From an uncultured Eubacteriales bacterium (GTDB lineage: Bacteria; Bacillota; Clostridia; Christensenellales; CAG-917), in assembly GCA_900551145.1 (NCBI GenBank), contig URUQ01000099.1, positions 1 through 5,228 on the forward strand: 5,228 bases of DNA, in the 5' to 3' direction. Position numbers and translations under genes: made by a program. The notes under the pieces are model-generated. The model was not told the DNA's origin, ran no database searches, and saw only the letters and a list, made by a program, of their open reading frames with translations. Of this stretch, positions 1 to 5,228 are shown piece by piece. Numbering within the stretch: position 1 is the stretch's first letter; every line of letters starts with the position of its first letter.

Positions 1-51
1 ATTTAGATGAAAAAAATTATGTATTAAATGTTAAAGATTAAAGGCTCATTG

Positions 52-144
52 AGATGAAGAACAAGGAAACGCCCACCCGCACCAAAACCCAACGTACAAA
101 GCGTACGTGATTTTGGGGCGGACGGCAGTAACGCAGTTATTCGC
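52..144. repeat. Tandem structured element, copy 1
   Basis: This is the first of two tandem copies of an unrecognised element of about 93 bp. The left block AGATGAAGAACAAGGAA (52-68) is identical in copy 2 (173-189). The right block (119-144) matches 241-266 at 25 of 26 positions. Between them lies a long imperfect hairpin: 71-73 pairs with 124-126, 77-80 with 118-121, 82-87 (CCAAAA) with 111-116 (TTTTGG), and 92-97 (ACGTAC) with 103-108 (GTACGT), closing a 5-nt loop. An asymmetric internal loop, CCCA opposite GA, lies below the apical stem. AT-rich sequence flanks the element; 1-51 holds no gene, only an 11-base match to the start of copy 2 at 1-11. The hairpin folds on either strand, so the transcribed strand is unknown. 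It could be a structured RNA, a dispersed palindromic repeat or a transcription-end element. That it is a repeat is certain; its function is not. Confidence 0.85.
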
Positions 145-172
145 ATAATGGCTAAATTAAAACGCAATATTT

Positions 173-266
173 AGATGAAGAACAAGGAAGAGCCGTCCGA
201 GTGGCAACCCTAATTTACTAATCGTAAATGAGTTGACAGTCGGACGGCAGTAACACAGTTATTCGC
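173..266. repeat. Tandem structured element, copy 2
   Basis: This second copy lies 121-122 bp after copy 1 and ends 13 bp before the obg stop codon. Its outer blocks match copy 1, but its arm sequence differs while the fold is kept. A perfect 9-bp stem joins 192-200 (GCCGTCCGA) and 240-248. Next come two isolated mismatches flanking 2 bp, then CAAC (205-208) with GTTG (232-235). An internal loop of CCTA opposite GA follows, then ATTTAC (213-218) with GTAAAT (224-229) around the 5-nt loop TAATC. On the minus strand, the direction of obg transcription, the 9-bp stem is followed by a pyrimidine-rich tract (complement of 173-190), so the element could also help end obg transcription. The 28-bp linker to copy 1 is AT-rich. 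I could not match it to a named RNA family. Confidence 0.85.
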
Positions 267-279
267 TAAATAGTGCATT

Positions 280-1542
280 TTAATCTACCCATTCAAATTC
301 GAGGTCACCTATGCAAACTATATCCCCCTCTTTCATACCCCGTTTCTTCAATTCCGCAATTACGCCACGGTCTTTGAGAACTTTTTGGAAGAAGGCAAAG
401 GAGTCTTGAGAGGAGATGGTGACGTTCTGAATGAGGAAGTCAACAAGTCCGCCGTCAACGAAAAACGAGCCGTCGTCAAGACGTGAGATTGTGAATTTTT
501 GGTCGGACTTGGGTTCGAGCTCAAAGTTCTCGTCACGAGCAATGCGTTGAGGCGGTGGAAGCTCCTCAACCTTTTGTTTCATAACGGCAAGAAGCTCGTC
601 AAGACCTTCGTGCGTGACGGAAGATACGACGTATACCTTTTTGCCGATTGCTTTTTCAAACTTCTCTATTTCGCTCCTATCAGTGAGCAAATCCGCCTTA
701 CCCGCCACGACGATTTGCGGGATTTGGGCAAGTTTTTCGCTGTAAGTTGCAAGTTCTTGATTGATTTTTTTATAATCGTCGATGGGATCTCTGCCCTCGC
801 TTCCGCTGATATCCACGATATGCACGATGAGACGCACGCGCTCGATGTGGCGCAAGAAGTAGTGTCCGAGCCCCGCGCCCTCGCTTGCTCCCTCGATAAG
901 ACCGGGGATATCCGCAATAACGAAACTGTCGTCGTACATTTGCACAACGCCGAGATTGGGATTGATGGTCGTGAAGTGATAATTGGCAATCTTGGGCTTT
1001 GCCGACGTCAACACGCTCAAAAGTGTGGATTTACCCACGTTCGGGAAGCCTACGAGACCGACGTCCGCAATGGTTTTGAGTTCGAGCGTGACTTGGTGCT
1101 CTTCCGTAGTTTCACCGAGTTGCGAGAAAGACGGTGCTTGACGTCTTGAGTGTGCGAAGCGGTTGTTGCCCTTGCCCCCTCTACCGCCTTTGAGCGCAAC
1201 AAACGTTTCGCCGTCGTCAAAGAGGTCTGCAATGACGCTTCCGCTTTGCGTATCGCGTATAACCGTTCCGACAGGCACTTTTATAACGAGATTTGGCGCG
1301 GATTTGCCCGTGCAATTCTTTGCCTCACCGTCACCGCCGTTTTGGGCGCGATAGAACTTCTGATATTTGAAGTCCACGAGGGTGTTCATATCCTTGTCCG
1401 CAACGAACACGATATCGCCGCCGTTTCCGCCGTCGCCTCCGTCCGGACCGCCGTTAGGTACGAATTTTTCACGGTGGAAAGACACTTTGCCGTTGCCGCC
1501 GTTGCCTGCTTTGATAAATATTTTTACGTAATCGAGAAACAT
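280..1542 (-). CDS. obg: GTPase Obg/CgtA, ribosome assembly
   Basis: This 420-aa protein is a complete Obg GTPase with OCT extension, a cytoplasmic factor in 50S subunit maturation and growth control. Residues 1-158 form the glycine-rich Obg fold, with runs such as NGGPDGGDGGNGG (30-42) and GGRGGKGNNRF (119-129). The G domain follows: G1 GFPNVGKS (165-172), G2 around FTT (190-192), G3 DIPG (211-214), G4 GKAD (281-284) and G5 near SSVT (307-310). Residues about 348-418 form the OCT domain (SRLDDGSFFV, then KKRGMKEGDIV). G4 normally reads NKxD; here Gly (codon GGT) replaces Asn, two base changes from either Asn codon, so a single sequencing error does not explain it. The start is supported by AAGGTGAG at 1546-1553. 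It is the last gene of the nth-nfnA-nfnB-obg cluster, 29 bp after nfnB, not in the rplU-rpmA-obg arrangement common in Firmicutes. Confidence 0.98.
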   Translation of the reverse strand: MFLDYVKIFIKAGNGGNGKVSFHREKFVPNGGPDGGDGGNGGDIVFVADKDMNTLVDFKYQKFYRAQNGGDGEAKNCTGKSAPNLVIKVPVGTVIRDTQSGSVIADLFDDGETFVALKGGRGGKGNNRFAHSRRQAPSFSQLGETTEEHQVTLELKTIADVGLVGFPNVGKSTLLSVLTSAKPKIANYHFTTINPNLGVVQMYDDSFVIADIPGLIEGASEGAGLGHYFLRHIERVRLIVHIVDISGSEGRDPIDDYKKINQELATYSEKLAQIPQIVVAGKADLLTDRSEIEKFEKAIGKKVYVVSSVTHEGLDELLAVMKQKVEELPPPQRIARDENFELEPKSDQKFTISRLDDGSFFVDGGLVDFLIQNVTISSQDSFAFFQKVLKDRGVIAELKKRGMKEGDIVCIGDLEFEWVD

Positions 1543-1571
1543 ATTCTCACCTTCAGATGTATTTTTTTGAT

Positions 1572-2957
1572 TTATTTCCGTTTGACGTTTTTCAACTCTT
1601 CGAGTATCGCTTTTGCGGATTTTTTGCCCGCGCCCATTGCGAGAATAACCGTTGCCGCACCGGTTATGGCGTCACCGCCCGCATACAGCCGATCAATATT
1701 GGTTTTGCCGTTTTCGTCCGCAATAATCGTGCCTTTGGGAGAGGTTTGAAGGGACGGAAAACTGTTTTTGAGGATAGGATTGGGCGTAGTGCCGAGCGCG
1801 ACGATAACTTCGTCACAATCGGTGATAAACTCGCTTCCTTCCACCGTGACGGGGCGTCTTCTTCCGCTTGCGTCTTCTTCTCCGAGCCTCATTCTCACGC
1901 ACTCGATAGCCTTGACGTTGCCGTTTTCGTCCCCGATAATGTGCACGGGATTGACGAGAAAATCAAACGTCACACCCTCTTCTTCGGCGTGCTCGATTTC
2001 TTCTTTTCGAGCGGGCATCTCCGCTCTGCTTCTGCGGTACACCAATCTCACGTTTGCACCGAGTCTTCTCGCAGTTCTCGCGGCGTCCATTGCAACGTTT
2101 CCCGCGCCCACCACGACGACGTTTTTCCCGCGTCTTATAGGCGTTGCGCTCGAATCCTTGTATGCTTTCATAAGATTGACTCTCGTGAGGTACTCGTTTG
2201 CGGAATACACGCCGTTGAGATTTTCGCCTTGGATGTGTAAAAACATCGGCACGCCTGCGCCCGAGCCTATAAACACTGCGTCGTATTCGGCGAGCAATTC
2301 GTCGATGAACACTGTTTTTCCGACCACGACGTCCGTTTCGATATCCACGCCGAGCGAGCGCACGTTTTCAATCTCTTTCTTCACGAGCGATTTTGGCAAG
2401 CGAAATTCGGGAATGCCGTAAACGAGCACACCGCCCGCCTCGTGCAAAGCCTCGAATATAGTCACTTTTACGCCCGCACGTGCCAAATCCGCCGCACACG
2501 ACAGCGACGCAGGACCGGAGCCTACCACCGCCACTTTTTTGTTTATACTTTGACTAACGGCTTCAACGCGATAATCGTTGTCAAGCGCAAAATCTGCACA
2601 GTATCTTTCAAGATTGCCGATAGCAACCGAACCGCCGAGTTTTTCCTTACGCACGCAATATTTTTCGCATTGATTTTCTTGCGGACAAACTCTACCGCAC
2701 ACCGCGGGCAAGTTGTTGTCTATCTTTATAACGTCTATTGCGCCCTTAATATCTCCGTCTTTTACGTGGCGTATAAAACGCGGAATTTGCACGCCCACGG
2801 GGCAACCTTGCATACAAGGAGCGTTCTTGCAATCGAGGCATCTTTGCGCCTCTTCGGAAGCAAGTTTTGTATCGTATCCGAGCGCGACTTCGTCAAAATT
2901 TGTTACTCTCACGTCCGCACGTTGAGTGGGCATCGGATGTCTTTCAGTCTTTACCAT
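1572..2957 (-). CDS. nfnB: NfnB-type FAD/[4Fe-4S] NADPH oxidoreductase (GltD-like)
   Basis: This 461-aa protein is a full-length member of the glutamate synthase small subunit-like family. With the preceding gene it probably forms a cytoplasmic NADH-dependent ferredoxin:NADP+ oxidoreductase (Nfn), which couples NADPH oxidation to NAD+ and ferredoxin reduction by flavin bifurcation, and the reverse. The N-terminal region carries cysteines for two [4Fe-4S] clusters: C40, C43, C48, C52 and C87, C91, C97, C101, with a Glu in CPQENQC. The FAD Rossmann motif is VGSGPASLSCA (145-155, Ser where Gly is usual), and the NADPH motif is VVGAGNVAMDAAR (282-294). GGDA (427-430) is the C-terminal FAD signature. 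The start is set by a strong GAGGAGG at 2962-2968, 4 nt before the ATG and inside the end of nfnA, which overlaps by 14 bp. No glutamate synthase large subunit gene is present in the window, favouring Nfn over GltD. A sulfide dehydrogenase (SudA) role is the main alternative. Confidence 0.93.
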   Translation of the reverse strand: MVKTERHPMPTQRADVRVTNFDEVALGYDTKLASEEAQRCLDCKNAPCMQGCPVGVQIPRFIRHVKDGDIKGAIDVIKIDNNLPAVCGRVCPQENQCEKYCVRKEKLGGSVAIGNLERYCADFALDNDYRVEAVSQSINKKVAVVGSGPASLSCAADLARAGVKVTIFEALHEAGGVLVYGIPEFRLPKSLVKKEIENVRSLGVDIETDVVVGKTVFIDELLAEYDAVFIGSGAGVPMFLHIQGENLNGVYSANEYLTRVNLMKAYKDSSATPIRRGKNVVVVGAGNVAMDAARTARRLGANVRLVYRRSRAEMPARKEEIEHAEEEGVTFDFLVNPVHIIGDENGNVKAIECVRMRLGEEDASGRRRPVTVEGSEFITDCDEVIVALGTTPNPILKNSFPSLQTSPKGTIIADENGKTNIDRLYAGGDAITGAATVILAMGAGKKSAKAILEELKNVKRK

Positions 2958-3783
2958 ATTGCCTCCTCAAATTGCATAGATGCTCGGTTTCTTGCTCTCT
3001 ATACGTTTTGGAACGCAAAATCGCTTCGTCAAAATCGACGAGATGACCGTCAAATTCGGGACCGTCTATGCAAGCGTACTTAATCTGTCCGCCCACCGTC
3101 AAACGGCAACATCCGCACATACCCGTGCCGTCCACCATAAGCGAGTTCATACTCACGACGGTGTGTATACCGAGGTCTTTGGTAAGCGCGCAAACGGCTT
3201 TCATCATCATAAGAGGACCTACCGCAAACACGCAATCGAACTCGCTTCCGTCTTTCACGAGCTTTTTAAGCATATCGGTTACGAACCCTTTTTCACCGCA
3301 AGAGCCGTCGTCGGTGACGAGGTGCAAATTTGAATATTTGTCGAATTGCTCCACATAGGTGAGCAAATCCTTGTTTCTTGCGCCGAGAATGACCGTGGCG
3401 CGCTTGCCTTGACTATGCAATTGCTTTGCTTGCGGATAAATCACCGCGCTTCCAATGCCACCGCCAATGAGGCAAATATTGTTATACCCTCTCAAATCCG
3501 TGGCGTTGCCGAGCGGTCCTACGAAATCCTCAAGACACTCTCCCTCTTGCATAAGGGCAAGTTTCATAGTGGTATAGCCCACCTCTTGCACGAGAATCGA
3601 AACCGTCCCGTCCTCGCGAGAATAGTCGCATATCGTAAACGGGACTCTCTCTCCGTCCTCGTCCGTGCGCAAGATTATAAACTGCCCCGCAAGACAGTGT
3701 TTTGCCACAAGCGGAGCATAAACGACATACTCGTTTACGTTGGGCGCAAGGCGTTTTTTGGTGATTATCTCAAATTTTTTCAT
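2944..3783 (-). CDS. nfnA: NfnA-type FAD/[2Fe-2S] NAD-binding subunit
   Basis: This 279-aa protein belongs to the ferredoxin-NADP+ reductase-like family that includes NfnA, SudB and PyrK. It should bind FAD and NAD(H) and pass electrons through a [2Fe-2S] cluster to NfnB. Residues 1-97 form the flavin barrel with RVPFT (46-50) at the FAD site. GGGIGSA (107-113) starts the NAD-binding domain. The cluster segment is DGTGMCGCC (218-226) with C238 in ACIDGPEFDG. D218, C223, C226 and C238 match the three-Cys/one-Asp ligand set known for NfnA; C225 is an extra cysteine where Gly is usual. I chose the ATG at 3783 because MKKFEIITKKR aligns with the family N-terminus and the ATG overlaps the nth stop as ATGA; an upstream ATG at 3843 would add 20 residues inside nth. 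No clear Shine-Dalgarno precedes it, so translational coupling to nth is likely. Adjacency to nfnB argues against PyrK. Confidence 0.93.
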   Translation of the reverse strand: MKKFEIITKKRLAPNVNEYVVYAPLVAKHCLAGQFIILRTDEDGERVPFTICDYSREDGTVSILVQEVGYTTMKLALMQEGECLEDFVGPLGNATDLRGYNNICLIGGGIGSAVIYPQAKQLHSQGKRATVILGARNKDLLTYVEQFDKYSNLHLVTDDGSCGEKGFVTDMLKKLVKDGSEFDCVFAVGPLMMMKAVCALTKDLGIHTVVSMNSLMVDGTGMCGCCRLTVGGQIKYACIDGPEFDGHLVDFDEAILRSKTYREQETEHLCNLRRQYGKD

Positions 3784-4421
3784 GCTTTTTGCGTTGATTT
3801 TGATACTTTTGCGTAGTAGGCGCAATACTCTCTCAAATTGCACTTATCGCACTGCGGGTGCTGTGATTTGCACACGTATCTGCCGTGGAATATAAGCAAA
3901 TGATGCAAATGCGACCACTTGTCTTTATCGAAAGCGTCTTTGAGCGCTTGCTCCACCTTTTCGGGCGTGTCGGCGTTTACGAGACCAATGCGGTTTGCCA
4001 CTCGAAAAACGTGTGTATCCACCGCGATTGCAGGGATTTTGTACGCTTCCGAGCATATCACGTTTGCCGTCTTTCTGCCCACTCCGCGAAGTTTGGTAAG
4101 CCCCTCGAAAGTGTCGGGCATACCGCCTTCTTCCACGATTTGTTTGCTCAATTCTTTTATCGCTATCGCTTTGTTACGATAGAACCCGCAAGAATAAATG
4201 CGCTCTTCCAGCTCGTTCAAATTCATATCCGCAAACTGCTTCGGCGTATTTGCGACCTTGAAAAGCTCTTCGGTCACTTGATTTACCCTCTTGTCCGTAC
4301 ATTGAGCGGAAAGCACCACCGCCACCAAAAGTTCAAAAGGCGTGGAATAATTGAGTTCACACTTTGCGTCCTTGTGCATCTCGTTGAGCAAATCGTAAAT
4401 TTTGATGTTTCTTTGGTTCAT
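3780..4421 (-). CDS. nth: Endonuclease III (DNA glycosylase/AP lyase)
   Basis: This 213-aa protein is close to the 211 aa of E. coli Nth. It removes oxidised pyrimidines and cleaves abasic sites in base excision repair. The helix-hairpin-helix LRGVGRKTANV (111-121) carries the catalytic lysine K117. AVDTHVFRV (133-141) carries the catalytic aspartate D135. The C-terminal [4Fe-4S] ligands are C184, C191, C194 and C200 with the family's C-x6-C-x2-C-x5-C spacing. The frame stays open to an ATG at 4550, but the N-terminus MNQRNIKIYDLL aligns with Nth from the ATG at 4421. The extra 43 residues are cysteine- and arginine-rich, unlike the family, and would start upstream of the promoter. No Shine-Dalgarno is visible before 4421. 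This is the first gene of the leftward cluster, and its TGA overlaps the nfnA ATG by 4 bp. Confidence 0.97.
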   Translation of the reverse strand: MNQRNIKIYDLLNEMHKDAKCELNYSTPFELLVAVVLSAQCTDKRVNQVTEELFKVANTPKQFADMNLNELEERIYSCGFYRNKAIAIKELSKQIVEEGGMPDTFEGLTKLRGVGRKTANVICSEAYKIPAIAVDTHVFRVANRIGLVNADTPEKVEQALKDAFDKDKWSHLHHLLIFHGRYVCKSQHPQCDKCNLREYCAYYAKVSKSTQKA

Positions 4422-4456
4422 AGCGCAATTATCGCACAAAAAAACGCCTTTTGCAA
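4421..4456 (-). promoter_or_regulatory. Extended -10 promoter driving nth and the downstream cluster
   Basis: Read on the minus strand, a -35 box TTGCAA (4456-4451, 4 of 6 consensus) is followed by a 17-nt spacer and a -10 box GATAAT (4433-4428, 5 of 6). TGC lies directly before the -10, giving the extended TGn motif. Six bases (TGCGCT) separate the -10 from the nth ATG, so a normal start point would be the A of that ATG (4421). This looks like a housekeeping sigma promoter producing a leaderless nth transcript that probably continues through nfnA, nfnB and obg. It is a sequence prediction only. Confidence 0.6.
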
Positions 4457-4523
4457 GAGTTTGCGCGCATACGCGCCAAATTGCCTGCGCACACAATATA
4501 GCGCATACGCAAATACCAAGCGC

Positions 4524-4548
4524 GCGTGAGCGGTCAATCCGCCCACGC
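4524..4548 (-). terminator. 10-bp hairpin between the DUF3343 gene and nth (possible terminator)
   Basis: 4524-4533 pairs with 4539-4548 around a 5-nt loop. Read as minus-strand RNA the arms GCGTGGGCGG and CCGCTCACGC pair over all 10 positions with one G-U wobble; on the plus strand that position is an A-C mismatch, so minus-strand transcription is favoured. It lies 42 bp beyond the DUF3343 stop codon and upstream of the nth promoter, where a terminator would be expected. No clean T-tract follows (the next bases are GCGCTTGGTATTT), so it is at best a weak intrinsic terminator or a 3'-end stabilising hairpin. Confidence 0.4.
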
Positions 4549-4589
4549 AATAAAAACGCTACGATATCTCTTATATTGTTGCCACGTTT

Positions 4590-4838
4590 TCACAATCTTA
4601 TCGCGTTCCCGTTGGGCGCAAAGTAATAAAAGCCTATAGCGGAATTATATCTGCCTCTTTGAAGCACTATCTTTGCCTCTTGCATATCCTTTGCAAACAT
4701 TTTGACGGACAAACCGCACCCCACCTTTGCCGACGACGGCGTGTTGATGAGCTTGCAAGTGACGTGATAGGAAATTAAATCCTCGTAAAAGCGCACTGCT
4801 TCTGCGCGAGAACGGAATGCAACGAAAAATTCTCTCAT
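4590..4838 (-). CDS. DUF3343 protein, putative Se/S carrier-like
   Basis: This 82-aa protein resembles the DUF3343 family, small proteins described as putative selenium/sulfur carrier-like, from its length and layout. An N-terminal strand and helix FFVAFRSRAEAVRFYEDL (4-21) are followed by a strand with INTPSSAKVGCGLSVK (31-46), where C41 sits in the family's characteristic Cys-Gly-hydrophobic position. The rest (MFAKDMQEAKIVLQ) fits the C-terminal helix. There is no signal peptide or membrane segment, so it is probably cytosolic. The start is the ATG at 4838, preceded by GGAGGGG (4842-4848) at 3 nt; a TTG at 4850 in the same frame overlaps that Shine-Dalgarno and is unlikely. The gene is divergent from the class V aminotransferase 98 bp away, and such enzymes are frequent DUF3343 neighbours. 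The role in sulfur or selenium transfer is inferred, not shown. Confidence 0.8.
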   Translation of the reverse strand: MREFFVAFRSRAEAVRFYEDLISYHVTCKLINTPSSAKVGCGLSVKMFAKDMQEAKIVLQRGRYNSAIGFYYFAPNGNAIRL

Positions 4839-4841
4839 ATA

Positions 4842-4848
4842 CCCCTCC
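4842..4848 (-). promoter_or_regulatory. Ribosome binding site that sets the DUF3343 start
   Basis: On the minus strand GGAGGGG lies 3 nt before the ATG at 4838 (about 5 nt from the GGAGG core). It decides between the ATG at 4838 and the in-frame TTG at 4850, which overlaps the site itself. Confidence 0.75.
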
Positions 4849-4936
4849 AATTATATGTAACCGCCCTCGATTTAATATATTGCGCGCACACATTTTTGGT
4901 GAGAAAACGCATAAGTTGCATAGTGAGATTTAGAGT

Positions 4937-5228
4937 ATGATATATTTTGACAACGCCGCAACTTCGAGATTTAAGCCCAAAAGCGTGTACGACGCGCTTA
5001 TTTTCGATATTGCGCACTCCGCAAACGCAGGACGAGGCGGACATAGTGAGTCAATCGCCAAAACTCTTCAAATAGAAAAGTGCCGTAAGTATCTGCTCTC
5101 AAAGTTCGGCGCAAACCAAAATCATAACCTTATATTTACAAAAAACTGCACGGAAGCGTTGAACCTTGCTCTTCTTTGCGGAATAAAAAAAGGCGCGCGC
5201 GTCCTTACGTCTCAAAACGAACATAATT
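4937..5228 (+). CDS. Class V aminotransferase / cysteine desulfurase-like, partial (5' end)
   Basis: The first 97 codons of a PLP-dependent class V aminotransferase run off the right edge of the window. MIYFDNAATSRFKP (1-14), then NAGRGGHSES (30-39), FTKNCTEALNLAL (67-79) and the terminal SQNEHN (92-97) match the cysteine desulfurase-like subfamily catalogued as TIGR01977. H96 is the histidine that stacks on the PLP ring; the PLP lysine and the catalytic cysteine lie outside the window, so desulfurase activity cannot be confirmed. The gene starts at the ATG at 4937, where the family N-terminus begins. Only a weak Shine-Dalgarno is visible (GTGAGA about 8 nt upstream) and no convincing promoter. 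It is divergent from the DUF3343 gene. A likely role is supplying sulfur from cysteine, or selenium from selenocysteine, to a carrier. Confidence 0.92.
   Translation, partial: MIYFDNAATSRFKPKSVYDALIFDIAHSANAGRGGHSESIAKTLQIEKCRKYLLSKFGANQNHNLIFTKNCTEALNLALLCGIKKGARVLTSQNEHN

Noticed and set aside
52..266. CRISPR array, attC-like site or tRNA interpretation of the tandem repeats
   Set aside because: There are only two units of about 93 bp with a large variable hairpin inside. There is no short repeat/spacer pattern, no RYYYAAC/GTTRRRY core pair and no cloverleaf.
499..1149. Long plus-strand open frame (216 codons) opposite obg
   Set aside because: It lies wholly inside obg on the other strand, resembles no family I know, and has no Shine-Dalgarno. 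The obg reading has full domain and motif support.
2442..3083. Plus-strand open frame spanning the nfnA/nfnB junction
   Set aside because: It is a shadow of two well-supported genes; its protein has no recognisable motifs and is rich in odd Cys/Arg/His runs.
3784..3843. N-terminal extension of nfnA by 20 residues
   Set aside because: It lies inside nth; the family N-terminus aligns from the Met at 3783, which forms an ATGA overlap with the nth stop codon.
4422..4550. N-terminal extension of nth by 43 residues from the ATG at 4550
   Set aside because: The extra residues do not match Nth, begin upstream of the predicted promoter and cross the hairpin; the internal Met aligns with E. coli Nth.
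4839..4936. Divergent promoters between the DUF3343 gene and the class V aminotransferase gene
   Set aside because: AT-rich hexamers such as TATATT and TATAAT occur on the minus strand, but none has an acceptable -35 at 16-18 bp, and nothing convincing reads rightward, so no specific promoter is called.
4645..5044. Minus-strand open frames overlapping the DUF3343 gene, the intergenic gap and the class V aminotransferase gene
   Set aside because: They are out of frame with the two supported genes, have no family resemblance and lack credible ribosome binding sites.

Overview
The window looks like chromosomal DNA of an uncultured anaerobic Clostridia-type Firmicute with moderate GC. Three things suggest this: an Obg GTPase with the C-terminal OCT extension common in Gram-positive bacteria, an electron-bifurcating Nfn-type transhydrogenase typical of ferredoxin-using anaerobes, and a class V aminotransferase/cysteine desulfurase-like gene beside a DUF3343 (Se/S carrier-like) gene. 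This assignment is inferred from gene content only.

Most of the window is one compact leftward (minus-strand) gene cluster. In transcription order it is nth (endonuclease III), nfnA (FAD/[2Fe-2S] subunit), nfnB (FAD/[4Fe-4S] GltD-like subunit) and obg (ribosome-assembly GTPase). nth and nfnA overlap by 4 bp (ATGA), nfnA and nfnB overlap by 14 bp, and nfnB and obg are 29 bp apart, so the four are probably co-transcribed. A good extended -10 promoter sits just before nth. Its predicted start point falls on the A of the nth ATG, which would make the nth message leaderless.

Upstream of nth, a 168-bp spacer carries a 10-bp hairpin. Beyond it is a small minus-strand DUF3343 gene (82 aa). A divergent plus-strand class V aminotransferase gene runs off the right edge. 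These two may form a small sulfur- or selenium-handling unit.

The left end (1-279), just past the obg stop codon, has no gene. It holds two tandem copies of a roughly 93-bp element. Each copy has nearly invariant outer blocks around a hairpin arm whose sequence differs between copies while the pairing is kept (compensatory change). This is the best candidate in the window for something undescribed: a structured RNA or a dispersed structured repeat family that I do not recognise.
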